Source: Wenyingzhuangia heitensis (lineage in GTDB: Bacteria; Bacteroidota; Bacteroidia; Flavobacteriales; Flavobacteriaceae). From it: a stretch of DNA of 64,000 nucleotides. Made by a program: the position numbers and the translations under genes. Positions 1 through 9,669 of this stretch are shown here, piece by piece (position 1 is the first letter of the stretch; each line of letters starts with the position of its first letter). The stretch covers positions 372,001 through 436,000 of the forward strand of contig NZ_JAASQL010000002.1 of NCBI RefSeq assembly GCF_011762155.1, given 5' to 3'. The notes below the pieces were generated by a model. It had not been told where the DNA came from. It saw only the letters and a list, made by a program, of their open reading frames with translations, and made no database searches.

Positions 1-2
1 AA

Positions 3-1187
3 AAAACAGAAGCATTTCCGTTTAGTTTACCTGATGAAAAACCAGACAGACCTTTAAGTGCTTCTATGGAAAGAAGCTATGATCAATATGCTGCAACTCC
101 TCAACACAATGAATTGTACTCGCAGTTTAAATACACCAAAATAAAAGGATTAGACTATAGCAATCACGATGGTACTATTACTCGTAGAGATCCTTCTAAA
201 GTTATTTTTAAGAACGGAAAATATTACGTTTGGTATACCTACAGACATACCAAAACGCCACCAATAGGAGGTAGAAATGCACATTTAGCAACAGATGAAA
301 TTCCATCTGCAGATTGGGATTTGTGTGAAATTTGGTACGCAACTTCTAAAGATGGATTTACTTGGGAAGAGCAAGGCCCCGCTGTTACTAGACCTAAAAA
401 ACCTCAAGCAGGTTGGCGTTCTGTAACGACTACAGATATTTTAGAATGGAAAGGTAAATATTACTTGTACTACCAAGGATTTATGGAAGCAAGCGGAAAA
501 CGTGGGGATGATTGTCCTGTGGCGGTTTCTTATGCTGATTCACCAGACGGACCTTGGACTCATTATGATAAAGTTGTAATTCCGAACGGTAAACCAGGTG
601 AGTGGGATCAATATTCTATTCACGACCCTTACCCATTGGTACACAATGGAAAAATTTATTTGTACTACAAATCAGATTCTAACGGACAGCCTAACTTAAT
701 TAGAATGCATGGTTTAGCAATTGCAGACAATCCATTAGGTCCTTTTAATAAGCATCCATTGAATCCTATTTCTAGTTCTGGTCACGAAACAACAATGTTT
801 CCTTTTAAAGGAGGAATTGCTTCTATTGTAATTAGAGATGGAAACGAACACAATACCATTCAGTATGCAGAAGATGGAGTAAACTTTAAAGTGGCTGCTA
901 TTTCTGAATTTTTACCAAATGCGGCTGGACCTTTTATTCCAGATGCTTTTACAGATACCAAAGATGGTAGAGGAATTACTTGGGGAATTTGTCACTTTAC
1001 AGCGGTAAACGGATGGAAAACCAATCATGCTATTTTAGCTCGTTTTGATTGTGATTTAAGTCAAGATGTAAATGATCCAGACATGAAAAAGAACCACGTA
1101 TATTTAAAGCCAGAGTTCTTTTATAAGATGGGATTAAATGGAAAGCAAAGAAAACGTATTGCTGAAGAAACTGAAAATTTAAAATAA
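3..1187 (+). CDS. GH117 alpha-1,3-(3,6-anhydro)-L-galactosidase, 5'-truncated by window edge
   Basis: The frame is open from the first bases of the window, so the gene begins upstream; the ATG at 66 is probably internal. The protein looks like glycoside hydrolase family 117, a five-bladed propeller that removes 3,6-anhydro-L-galactose from the non-reducing end of agar or porphyran oligosaccharides. Visible family features are an early Asp in RRDPS, the YTYRHTKTPP stretch, an Asp in SIHDPYPL and a His-Glu pair in GHETTMFP, spaced as expected for the GH117 active site. The missing N-terminus probably holds the export signal. A strong terminator follows at once. It is likely the last gene of an agar/porphyran locus lying to the left. 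The family call is by motif recognition; the substrate is inferred from the family and from the GH16/P450 genes further along. Confidence 0.82.
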   Translation, partial: KTEAFPFSLPDEKPDRPLSASMERSYDQYAATPQHNELYSQFKYTKIKGLDYSNHDGTITRRDPSKVIFKNGKYYVWYTYRHTKTPPIGGRNAHLATDEIPSADWDLCEIWYATSKDGFTWEEQGPAVTRPKKPQAGWRSVTTTDILEWKGKYYLYYQGFMEASGKRGDDCPVAVSYADSPDGPWTHYDKVVIPNGKPGEWDQYSIHDPYPLVHNGKIYLYYKSDSNGQPNLIRMHGLAIADNPLGPFNKHPLNPISSSGHETTMFPFKGGIASIVIRDGNEHNTIQYAEDGVNFKVAAISEFLPNAAGPFIPDAFTDTKDGRGITWGICHFTAVNGWKTNHAILARFDCDLSQDVNDPDMKKNHVYLKPEFFYKMGLNGKQRKRIAEETENLK

Positions 1188-1206
1188 TTTTTAGAAATAA
1201 AACAAT

Positions 1207-1244
1207 AAAAAAAAGGCTCTGAATAATTTCAGAGCCTTTTTTTT
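1207..1244. terminator. Bidirectional terminator between convergent genes
   Basis: A perfect 17-bp inverted repeat (1207-1223 with 1228-1244) has a 4-base loop. It carries an A8 tract on the left and a T8 tract on the right around a GGCTCTGAA stem, so it can end transcription from both sides. It lies between the GH117 gene and the convergent transglutaminase gene, whose stop codon overlaps its right edge. Confidence 0.9.
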
Positions 1245-2190
1245 ATTGTTGTTGCTGAGATTGTTGCTGAGTAGTTGTTTTAGGATCCTGAACAGGATAA
1301 CCATCTTCGGGTCTAATGTCTACAGATACTTTTAAAGTACTTCTTCCACTACTGTATAAAACCCCTTTTAGTGGAGCTACATCATAATAGTCTCTACCCC
1401 ATGCAACTACTATGTGTTGATCTTTTGGAATTTGATCATTTGTAGGATCAAAATCTACCCACCCAAAAGTTGGAATATATACAGAAAACCATGCATGTGA
1501 TGCATCAGTACCAATTAATTTTTCTTTTCCTGGAGGTGGTAATGTTTCAATATAACCACTAATATATCTTGCAGGTAAGTTTACAGAACGCAAGCAGGCA
1601 ATAGCAATTTGTGCAAAATCTTGACAAACTCCTTTTTTTTCTTTCATTACCTCACTAATTGGAGTGGCTACGTTAGAAAAAGTGGTGTTGAATTCAAAAT
1701 CTTTAAAAATACGCTGCATCAATTCAAAACTAGCATCAAAAACAGATCTATCTGGTTTAAAAGATTCTAAAGCATAGTTTTTAATTGTATCATTAATATT
1801 ATTAATTAATATAGATTCTAGCTGATATTGTCTTGCATCTAAAATAGCATCACTTACTCCTTTTAAGAGTTCTAATGTTTTTGTTAATGTTATTTTTTTT
1901 GCCTCTTCAAATTTTTCTATGTCTTTACACTCACTTACGTTTCTGTCTACCTTACTAGTGGCAACAACTTTTAATTGTTTGTGGTGTTCTTGAATAGAAA
2001 AACGAGTAATGGTGTTTCCAAAAAAATCTTTTTTTTCTGAAAACTCTGTAGGTTTAGGAGAAATTTCTAATTGATAATCAATCAAATTTTGTCCTAAAAT
2101 ATGCTTAGGTTTTAAAATGGCTATGTTATGACAAAAAGTAACACCTTCTTCATAATCATATACAGTGGAATGAATGACATCGTATACCAT
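1243..2190 (-). CDS. Transglutaminase-like cysteine protease family protein
   Basis: A 315-residue protein with an N-terminal bacterial transglutaminase beta domain (about residues 1-80) and a transglutaminase core. The catalytic triad is visible: Cys in GVCQDFA, His in DASHAW and Asp in FDPTND. It ends in a low-complexity Thr/Gln tail (TTTQQQSQQQQ). The ATG overlaps the stop of the upstream ATP-grasp gene by one base, so translation is probably coupled. It is the last gene of a three-gene operon read from 8092 to 1243. In related operons these proteins are thought to cleave or form amide bonds in a peptide made by the ATP-grasp partner; the substrate is unknown. No signal peptide is apparent. 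Confidence 0.85.
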   Translation of the reverse strand: MVYDVIHSTVYDYEEGVTFCHNIAILKPKHILGQNLIDYQLEISPKPTEFSEKKDFFGNTITRFSIQEHHKQLKVVATSKVDRNVSECKDIEKFEEAKKITLTKTLELLKGVSDAILDARQYQLESILINNINDTIKNYALESFKPDRSVFDASFELMQRIFKDFEFNTTFSNVATPISEVMKEKKGVCQDFAQIAIACLRSVNLPARYISGYIETLPPPGKEKLIGTDASHAWFSVYIPTFGWVDFDPTNDQIPKDQHIVVAWGRDYYDVAPLKGVLYSSGRSTLKVSVDIRPEDGYPVQDPKTTTQQQSQQQQ

Positions 2191-4745
2191 TAGTTTTCAA
2201 TTTTTTGTTGAACCATTTGTGTTTGTTGATAAGTATGATCAAAATAAGTATTAGAAATAGCCAAAGAAGTTTCGTGTAACAAATCACTTAAATCTGATAA
2301 CGTTTTTTCTAAGTTTTCTCTTAAAGAATTGTCTTTGTTAGTTGTAAGTATTGTTTCAGAATTTATAGAATCCATGATATAACAAGCTTCAGCTATTTTA
2401 TTCTGACATTCATTAAGTCCAATAGAATTTTCGGGTATTGGTAAACGAGCAATATCTTTTTGAATTCTATTTAATTGATAATGTAGAGATTTTGCATATG
2501 TTTTATCTAAAATAATTAGATTCACCACATTTTCTACACTTAAGTAAGATTGATAACTATATCTGTAAATATTTAAACTTTCATGACTGTTTAAGAAAGC
2601 CTCTAATATTTCGTAATTTAAATAATCTTCGTAGTTAAAAACAATTAAAGAACGAGATTTGGCTATATTCATAGTTGCCTGTTCCATTTGCAAACCAATA
2701 AAGTATAAAAGCAATCCTTGATTTACCATGATACTTTCTTCTATCAATCCCATAAAGGCAATTAACCTTGTAATAGTTCTGTCTAATAGTTTAATAAGTG
2801 AGTTTAAAGAGTATTCCTTTGTTTGATCATAGTCTTTCCAAAGTTTTTTAATACTATCAAACACTCTCCACATATCTTTAGACCACAAATTTCTAAGTGT
2901 GTAATATGAATTGTTAAAACTATTTAAAGTTTGTGCCAAACTACCACCTCTATTTTTGTCTAAAATTAAAGATTGCAATTCTTTTAAAGGGTTTTCTAAT
3001 GTTTTCTCGCTCCCTTTTCCTACAAAACCAGGAAAGGTAGAGGTTATGTTGGTTACGGCTTTAAATAAATAAACTAATATTTCAGATTCTGATTTACGAG
3101 TATTGTAACGCTCGTTATTCATATTGTTTAAAACCGTTCTTATAAATCTAGAGGTGGTTAAAGCTCTCCCCAAATACCTTCCAGACCAAAATAAATTTTC
3201 GGCAGTATTACTAGGTAAATCATTCATGTCTGAGGCTCCAGAATTTTTAGATTTACTCCAAGTATATTGTTGAATGTTTTCTTGTTTTTGATCACTTACA
3301 ATCCAAAAATCTTTACTAATTCCACCACGTTGATTAGAAACTCTAAGTTGTTTTCTTTCAGAAGCTACACGAACCAAACCACCAGGCATAACAGTGTAAC
3401 ATCCGTCTTTAGCAATACTAAAAGTTCTACAAACTACTTTGCGAGGTTCTAGTTTTCCATTTACGTAATTTGGAGCGGAAGAAAATGAAATTTTCTCTTG
3501 AGCCACAAATCTAAATGGGTTTTTAATAATTTCTTCTTTTAAAGTGTCTATTTCTTTTTCTGATAAAAACTCGCAGAAATAAAGACTTTCTCTGTTAGAA
3601 CGATCGATTCTTTTCACAACAAATTTTTTGATGTTTTTAAGAACAAATGTTCTTTCTTTTTCTTGACCACACCACCAAGAAGCAATTTGTGGTAATACTA
3701 AATCTTCATCAAAAAAGTAATTACAAATGGCATTCATAAACGGCACTAATCCCGAGTTTTCTATAATACCACTTCCAATAGGGTTGATAACAGTAATGTT
3801 TTTATTTCTAACAATTTCTAACAATCCTGCAACACCTAGGTAAGAGTCTTCTCTTAACTCCAAAGGATCAACAAAACTATCGTCTACACGTCTTAAAATA
3901 ACATCTACTTTTTTTAATCCTTTTAAAGATTTCATCCAAACAAATCCATTTCTAACAATTAGGTCGTTTCCTTTTACCAAAGGATATCCTAAAAGAGAAG
4001 ATAAATAAGCATGTTCAAAATAAGTTTCGTTATGAGGACCTGGAGTTAAAATTACGATATTTGGATTTTCTACTCCCTCTGGAGCAGCATCCATTAACAT
4101 TTTACTAAAATCGTTAAAAAAACTAGAGGGCTGCTTTACATGAATATTTTGAAATAATTCTGAAGTAATTCTACTTGTTGTAAATCGGTTTTCTAACGCA
4201 TATCCCATACCTGATGGGGCTTGAGTTCTATCATTAACCACCCACATTCTTCCATCTGGACCTCTTGATAATTCCGCAGAATAAATCATTAAGTTTTTAG
4301 GAGTTGTGTATTCTATTTGATCGCATTGTCTTAAAAAACCTCTGTGTTCGTAAAAAACTTCAGGCGGAATAATACCGTCTTTAATTAGTTTACGTTCACC
4401 ATATACATCTTTTAAAATTAAGTCTAAAAGTTTGGCTCTTTGCTGTATTCCTTTTTCTATTTCACTCCATTCATTTTCATGAATGATAAAAGGAATCGCG
4501 TTTAATTGCCAAGGCCTGTGTAATCCATTAGGATCATTGTACACATTGTAGGTAACACCATTTTCGGCCATTAGCCAGTCTATTTCACTTTGTAATTCGT
4601 GAAGTTCATCTGAACCAATGGCCTCTATATTATCAAATAATTGAGTCCAATTTTTATTGATTTCTTTGGTAGGCTTTAAGATTTCGTCGTAGTTCTTTAG
4701 ATCGGCTACATAATCTTTAAACAATTTGTTTGAATCAATGCTCAT
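2190..4745 (-). CDS. Circularly permuted ATP-grasp (DUF404/DUF407) fused to alpha-E domain (DUF403)
   Basis: An 851-residue fusion. The first ~480 residues resemble the circularly permuted ATP-grasp type 2 family, for example the region from HRPWQLNAIPF through TQAPSGMGYALENR and the PGPHNETYFEHAYLS segment. The last ~320 residues are the mainly helical alpha-E domain, beginning near LPSNTAENLFWSGRYLGR. These two parts are often separate neighbouring genes; here they are fused. ATP-grasp enzymes of this group are thought to ligate amino acids into a peptide or peptide tag (the amidoligase clusters described by Iyer, Aravind and colleagues). It lies 11 bp after the DUF2126 transglutaminase gene and overlaps the next gene by one base. 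The product is unknown. Confidence 0.85.
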   Translation of the reverse strand: MSIDSNKLFKDYVADLKNYDEILKPTKEINKNWTQLFDNIEAIGSDELHELQSEIDWLMAENGVTYNVYNDPNGLHRPWQLNAIPFIIHENEWSEIEKGIQQRAKLLDLILKDVYGERKLIKDGIIPPEVFYEHRGFLRQCDQIEYTTPKNLMIYSAELSRGPDGRMWVVNDRTQAPSGMGYALENRFTTSRITSELFQNIHVKQPSSFFNDFSKMLMDAAPEGVENPNIVILTPGPHNETYFEHAYLSSLLGYPLVKGNDLIVRNGFVWMKSLKGLKKVDVILRRVDDSFVDPLELREDSYLGVAGLLEIVRNKNITVINPIGSGIIENSGLVPFMNAICNYFFDEDLVLPQIASWWCGQEKERTFVLKNIKKFVVKRIDRSNRESLYFCEFLSEKEIDTLKEEIIKNPFRFVAQEKISFSSAPNYVNGKLEPRKVVCRTFSIAKDGCYTVMPGGLVRVASERKQLRVSNQRGGISKDFWIVSDQKQENIQQYTWSKSKNSGASDMNDLPSNTAENLFWSGRYLGRALTTSRFIRTVLNNMNNERYNTRKSESEILVYLFKAVTNITSTFPGFVGKGSEKTLENPLKELQSLILDKNRGGSLAQTLNSFNNSYYTLRNLWSKDMWRVFDSIKKLWKDYDQTKEYSLNSLIKLLDRTITRLIAFMGLIEESIMVNQGLLLYFIGLQMEQATMNIAKSRSLIVFNYEDYLNYEILEAFLNSHESLNIYRYSYQSYLSVENVVNLIILDKTYAKSLHYQLNRIQKDIARLPIPENSIGLNECQNKIAEACYIMDSINSETILTTNKDNSLRENLEKTLSDLSDLLHETSLAISNTYFDHTYQQTQMVQQKIEN

Positions 4746-4756
4746 TTACGGTTGTT

Positions 4757-7700
4757 CTATTTTTTACGCAAATCTAATGTATTTGGAAATTCTGGGTCAA
4801 CAGGAATGGTTTTAAATCTAAACTTTTTTCTACTTCCTTGTTCCTCAACAGTTCTTTCTGGTACAGGTACTTCTCTAGCTGTAATTTCTTCAATAGTATC
4901 AACATCAGCCTGCGTTTCACCAATATCCCAAAAACGGTTGATTCTTCTAGATTCTGCCTCAAAACTATTTACAGGAAAGGTTTCATAAGACCTACCTCCT
5001 GGATGCGCAACAAAGTATTTACAACCTCCAATAGATTTACGGTTCCAAGTATCTACAATATCAAAAGCTAGGGGGGTGTCTACTCCAATAGTTGGGTGCA
5101 AAGCAGAATGTGGATCCCAAGCTTTGTAACGCACACCTGCAACAAATTCACCTTTTATAGGTGTTGGATGCAATTGCACTTTTACCCCATTACAAGTTAA
5201 CACATATCTCTCGCTCACAAAGTTGGATACTTTTACTTGCAAACGTTCTAAAGATGAATCTACATAACGAGAGGTTCCTCCACCTGTCATTTCTTCTCCT
5301 AAAACATTCCAAGGTTCTATACCCGCTCTTAATTCTAAGTGAATATCGTTAATATCTACCATTCCGTGTAAAGGGAATCTAAATTCAAAGAAAGGATCAA
5401 ACCATTCTTCTTCAAATTTGTAACCTGCTTTGTTTAATTGTTTTACAATGTCTTTGATGTCTTCTCTAACAAAGTGTTCAATTAAAAATTTATCATGCAA
5501 TTCGGTACCCCATCTAACTAAATTGTGTTCGTATGGTTTTTTCCAGAACCAAGCAACTAAGGTTCTAACCAATAGCATTTGAGTCAAGCTCATTTGCGGA
5601 TGTGGAGGCATATCAAAACCTCTTAATTCTAAGATCCCCAATCGACCAGAAGATGAGTCTGGAGAGTATAATTTATCAATACAAAACTCTGCTCTGTGTG
5701 TGTTTCCTGTTAAATCTGTTAACAAGTGTCTAAACAACCTATCTGTTAACCAAAAAGGAACTTCTTCACCTTTTGGTATTTGGCTAAAAGCGATCTCTAA
5801 TTCGTATAGGTTTTCCATTCTAGCTTCGTCAATTCTAGGAGCTTGACTAGTTGCTCCCACAAAAGCACCCGAAAATAAATAAGAAAGCCCTGGATGATGT
5901 TGCCAAAAAGTTAGTAAACTTCTTAACAAACTAGGTTTTCTTAATAATGGACTGTCTGACGGAGAAATTCCACCTAAAGTTACGTGGTTACCTCCACCTG
6001 TACCGGTGTGTTTACCATCTAACATAAACTTTTCGGTTCCTAATCTAGATTTTTTAGCTTCACCGTACAAAGTCATTGTATTTTCTACCAATTCACTCCA
6101 ACTTTTCATGGGATGAACATTTACTTCAATCACACCAGGATCTGGAGTAATTTTCATAGATTCTACTCTGTTGTCGTGTGGAGGATTGTATCCTTCTAAA
6201 ATAACAGGAATGTTTAATTCTTTTGCTGTAGCTTCTATAGAGGCTATTAAATCTAGAAAGGCATCGGCAGATTCTAAAGGAGGTAAGAATAAATACAATT
6301 TACCTTCTCTAATTTCTGAACAGATTGCTGTTCTTACAAAATATTTAGGTTTGTCTTTGTCTAGTCCTTTGGTACAGAAATCTTTATAACGTACGTTTAC
6401 CAATCTTTTAAAACTAGGTAATGCTTTTCTATCTTTAAATAAATCAGGTTCGTAAATAGGGAATACTTCATGTTCTGGTTTAGATAGTAGAGCTTTTAAA
6501 GGCAATCTTAAACCAATTGGAGAGGTTCCTGGAGTTAAAAACAGATGGTTTCTTCTAAATTGCCATTCGCTTGTAAACCATTTTTCATCAGATTTATTTA
6601 AGGGCAATACGTAACCAACGGCTTTGTTGGTTCCTTGTTTTAATATTTCTGCTAATTTTTTTCGAATTAAATCTTCACTATCATCACCAGTAATATCTAT
6701 GTCTGCAGGAATATTTCCTTCTTCCCAAAGCATGTAAAAAGCATCTTCATACGTAGGGATAATATGTTCGTGTGTAACGTTTAAGTATTTACTTAAAGTA
6801 CGTAAAAATCTATGATCACTTCCTTCTGGAACAATTGGGTCGGGAGAGAAGCAAGATAATAATTCTTGATTATGCCATATGTTTTTTCCATCTTTTCGCC
6901 AATACAATTGAATTTCCCAACGAGGTAAAGATTCTCCAGGATACCATTTTCCTTGAGCATGGTGTAACATTCCCCCTTTGGCTATTTTATCTAACAAGCG
7001 TTTGGTTAAATCATTGGCTAGTTTACGCTTGTGTGGACCATCTGCAGCTGTATTCCATTCTTCGGATTCCATGTCATCAATAGAGACAAACGTAGGTTCT
7101 CCACCCATGGTTAATCTTACATCTCCTTTTTGTAAATCTTTTTCTACTTTGTGTCCTAATTTCTCAATGGCATTCCATTGTTCTTCTGTATAGGGTTTGG
7201 TAACTCTAGGAGATTCTAAGATTCTTGTTACTGAATTTTCAAATTCAAATTCAGTTTCACATTTATCGGTCATTCCTGTAACGGCAGATGCACTATCATA
7301 ATGAGGAGTACAAGCCAAAGGAATATGACCTTCACCGGCTAATAATCCTGAGGTAGCATCAAAACCAATCCAACCTGCACCTGGCAAATAAATTTCTACC
7401 CATGCATGTAAATCTGTAAAATCTTCCTCGGGTCCAGAGGGTCCATCTAATGATTTTTCATCAGATTTTAATTGTACAATGTAACCAGATACAAAACGAG
7501 CACCAAAACCTAAATGTCTTGCTGCTTGTACTAATAACCAAGCATAATCTCTACAAGATCCTGTTTTACGTTCTAAACTTTCTTCACAGGTTTGTACACC
7601 TGGTTCCATACGAATGTTATATTTTAAATATTCGTATATTTTTTGATTTAAATCGATTAAGAAATAAATTGTTTTTCTTGGAGTGGTGTCAACTGTTTTT

Positions 7701-8092
7701 AAAAAGTCAAACAATAAAGGCCCTTTGTCATTTATTTCTAAATAAGGGTGTAATTCTTTTTTGGTAACATCAGAATAATTAAAAGGATATTCCTCTGCAC
7801 TTTCTTCTACAAAAAAATCAAAAGGGTTGATGGTTTTTAAATCAGCAATAATTTCTACATCAATAGAGAGCTCCTTTGTTTTTTCAGGGAACACAACTCT
7901 AGCTTGATAATTTCCAAATGGATCTTGTTGCCAGTTAAAAAAATGATCTTTAGGTTCTATTTTTAAAGAATAAGATTCTATTGGTGTTCTACTATGTGGA
8001 GCAGGTCTAAGTCTAAAAATATGAGGAGATAAATTTACAGATCTATCAAACTTATATTTTGTTTTATGTGAGATTACAACTTTTAAAGCCAT
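4757..8092 (-). CDS. DUF2126-type transglutaminase family protein, large
   Basis: An 1111-residue protein. The N-terminal ~300 residues are a transglutaminase core with a bacterial transglutaminase N domain; the Cys is in TGSCRDYAW, the His in DLHAWVEI and the Asp in FDATSG. The remainder matches the DUF2126 family, with hallmarks such as RLTMGGEPTFVS, the GTGGGNHVTLGG loop and the LRGFDMPPHPQMS segment. It is full length for the family. It is the first gene of the operon with the ATP-grasp/alpha-E protein and the smaller transglutaminase, the standard arrangement of this cluster in many bacteria. The role is probably synthesis or processing of a peptide. No export signal is seen, so it is likely cytoplasmic. 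Confidence 0.87.
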   Translation of the reverse strand: MALKVVISHKTKYKFDRSVNLSPHIFRLRPAPHSRTPIESYSLKIEPKDHFFNWQQDPFGNYQARVVFPEKTKELSIDVEIIADLKTINPFDFFVEESAEEYPFNYSDVTKKELHPYLEINDKGPLLFDFLKTVDTTPRKTIYFLIDLNQKIYEYLKYNIRMEPGVQTCEESLERKTGSCRDYAWLLVQAARHLGFGARFVSGYIVQLKSDEKSLDGPSGPEEDFTDLHAWVEIYLPGAGWIGFDATSGLLAGEGHIPLACTPHYDSASAVTGMTDKCETEFEFENSVTRILESPRVTKPYTEEQWNAIEKLGHKVEKDLQKGDVRLTMGGEPTFVSIDDMESEEWNTAADGPHKRKLANDLTKRLLDKIAKGGMLHHAQGKWYPGESLPRWEIQLYWRKDGKNIWHNQELLSCFSPDPIVPEGSDHRFLRTLSKYLNVTHEHIIPTYEDAFYMLWEEGNIPADIDITGDDSEDLIRKKLAEILKQGTNKAVGYVLPLNKSDEKWFTSEWQFRRNHLFLTPGTSPIGLRLPLKALLSKPEHEVFPIYEPDLFKDRKALPSFKRLVNVRYKDFCTKGLDKDKPKYFVRTAICSEIREGKLYLFLPPLESADAFLDLIASIEATAKELNIPVILEGYNPPHDNRVESMKITPDPGVIEVNVHPMKSWSELVENTMTLYGEAKKSRLGTEKFMLDGKHTGTGGGNHVTLGGISPSDSPLLRKPSLLRSLLTFWQHHPGLSYLFSGAFVGATSQAPRIDEARMENLYELEIAFSQIPKGEEVPFWLTDRLFRHLLTDLTGNTHRAEFCIDKLYSPDSSSGRLGILELRGFDMPPHPQMSLTQMLLVRTLVAWFWKKPYEHNLVRWGTELHDKFLIEHFVREDIKDIVKQLNKAGYKFEEEWFDPFFEFRFPLHGMVDINDIHLELRAGIEPWNVLGEEMTGGGTSRYVDSSLERLQVKVSNFVSERYVLTCNGVKVQLHPTPIKGEFVAGVRYKAWDPHSALHPTIGVDTPLAFDIVDTWNRKSIGGCKYFVAHPGGRSYETFPVNSFEAESRRINRFWDIGETQADVDTIEEITAREVPVPERTVEEQGSRKKFRFKTIPVDPEFPNTLDLRKK

Positions 8093-8275
8093 GTATTACT
8101 AATATAAATAGAGGTTACTATTGTTTTAAAAACATTATTGTTTAAAACAACTAAGTTAATGAAATAATAATGTGTTAAAACTGCGGTATCACATATTTAA
8201 GAAAGAATTAACAATCTTGTTATTTAGTAATGTTTTATGCTAATTGGCAGGTGCAGTTCTGCGTTGTGTTGTAAA

Positions 8276-8322
8276 CACAAAAAAGAGAATGATGTGTGTA
8301 AACAATCATTCTCTTTTTTGTG
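8276..8322. terminator. Strong bidirectional hairpin
   Basis: A perfect 18-bp inverted repeat (8276-8293 with 8305-8322) has an 11-base loop. The arms contain A6 and T6 runs around GAGAATGAT. It lies just downstream (in the minus direction) of the DUF1328 gene and upstream of the transglutaminase operon, so it probably terminates the former. Confidence 0.85.
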
Positions 8323-8337
8323 GGTTTAATTTATTTC

Positions 8338-8499
8338 TTAAACTGCTTTTCTTCCAAATAATAAGGAGATAACAAATAAAACAATAAACAAAACAAATAA
8401 TATTTTGGCAATACTAGCAGCACCAGCAGCAATTCCTGTAAAGCCGAATACTCCGGCAATAATGGCTAAAACAATAAAACTTATACTTAATCGTAACAT
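8338..8499 (-). CDS. DUF1328 (YtjA-like) small membrane protein
   Basis: This 53-residue gene was read directly from the minus strand. It begins [16 protein letters not shown], continues with the glycine/alanine-rich turn [15 protein letters not shown], and ends in a second hydrophobic stretch and FGRKAV. Two membrane helices joined by a small-residue turn, together with the length of about 53 residues, are typical of the DUF1328 family of inner-membrane proteins, often linked to envelope stress but of unproven function. It stands alone between two hairpin-rich spacers and has its own terminator. Confidence 0.85.
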   Translation of the reverse strand: MLRLSISFIVLAIIAGVFGFTGIAAGAASIAKILFVLFIVLFVISLLFGRKAV

Positions 8500-8635
8500 A
8501 TTTTTTAATTTTTAATGGTTTATAAAATGAGTATGTAACTCTTACATCAAAAATAAAACGAATCTATAGTTTATGTGTTGACAGCGAACAAGACAAAAGT
8601 TGAGTCATATCAATTTTTAGTGAAACAACGGTTTG

Positions 8636-9400
8636 TTAAAAACTTTCAAAAATACCCAAGCCAAATAAAGCAAAGTCATATTTAACAGGGTCTACTGGAT
8701 CTAACTTTCTTAAAGAGCGGTCTAACTCTAACAATGCTTTGGCATCGTTTTGTTTTCGGTTTATAAAACCTAGTTTTCTACCTACATTGCCTGTGTGAAC
8801 ATCTAAAGGACAAGATAGGTGTGCAGGAGATATGGTTTTCCAAATTCCTAAATCTACTCCTAATTTATCTTGTCTAACCATCCATCTTAAAAACATATTA
8901 ATTCTTTTAGCGGCAGATCCTTTTAATGGGTCAGAAACATGTTTGGTAGTTCTAATGGGGTGGGAGATTTCAAAAAAAACTTTTTTAAATTGATGGATTG
9001 CAGGTTGCAAAGAATTGTTGTCAATACCCTTAGAAAACACATTTTCTAAGCCACCATGTTTAAGGTAAATGTTTTTTAAGGACAAAATAAAAAACTGAAA
9101 ATCGATGCCATTAAAAGTTCTATGTTTAAAGTCAGATAGTTTTTCTAAATCATTCTCTGTGTGATTTATAACAAAATCGTAAGGAGTGTTTTCTAACAAA
9201 TCCATCATTTGTAAACAGTTCTTTACAATCATAGGTCTTTTTCCCCAAGAAATTGTAGCTGCTAAAAAACCAGCAATTTCAATATCTTCTTTTTTGGTAA
9301 ATAAATGTGGAATTTGAACAGGATCCTCATTTATAAAATCTCTGTTGTTGTATTGATCTACTTTACTATCTAAAAACTCTTTAAGTTCTGTTTGAGTCAT
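8636..9400 (-). CDS. TIGR02757 / DUF2400 family protein
   Basis: A 254-residue protein matching the TIGR02757 (DUF2400) family, which is common in Bacteroidota. Recognisable segments are FLAATISWGKRPMI, the RMNMFLRWMVR-like stretch (RINMFLRWMVRQD), the PLDVHTGNVGRKL motif and the C-terminal DPVKYDFALFGLG. The pattern recalls HhH-GPD-like DNA glycosylase folds (helix-hairpin-helix, then a conserved Asp near the end), but no biochemical function is established. It appears monocistronic. Confidence 0.8.
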   Translation of the reverse strand: MTQTELKEFLDSKVDQYNNRDFINEDPVQIPHLFTKKEDIEIAGFLAATISWGKRPMIVKNCLQMMDLLENTPYDFVINHTENDLEKLSDFKHRTFNGIDFQFFILSLKNIYLKHGGLENVFSKGIDNNSLQPAIHQFKKVFFEISHPIRTTKHVSDPLKGSAAKRINMFLRWMVRQDKLGVDLGIWKTISPAHLSCPLDVHTGNVGRKLGFINRKQNDAKALLELDRSLRKLDPVDPVKYDFALFGLGIFESF

Positions 9401-9622
9401 ATAAATTCCAGTTTTATATACAAATATACTATATGTAATGTTTTATTTGATCGCTATTTTTATAACATTCTGCACAAAAAGAGTTTGTTTTTAAGTTAAG
9501 AACACAAAAACAATTATTTTTTTTTGTTAAAAAAGTATAGGTTTTATTGAGGCTTTGGTAATTGTTTGATTTCGAAAACATTAATATTTTTATTTAACAC
9601 GTATTTAATTAATAAATATTTA

Positions 9623-9638
9623 TATGTTTGCGTAAACA
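9623..9638 (+). promoter_or_regulatory. Bacteroidota -7 box overlapped by a LacI-type palindrome
   Basis: TATGTTTG at 9623-9630 fits the Bacteroidota -7 consensus TAnnTTTG, 39 bp before the porin start. It is overlapped by TGTTTGCGTAAACA (9625-9638), a palindrome with TGTTT/AAACA arms around a central CG. This is the typical shape of a LacI-family operator, and a protein bound there would occlude the promoter. A LacI-type regulator is encoded at 49529-50608, but any link between them is speculative. A perfect TTTCGAAA lies upstream at 9570-9577. Confidence 0.5.
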
Positions 9639-9669
9639 TTTTATGTTTATTTAACTAAAATTTATAGCA

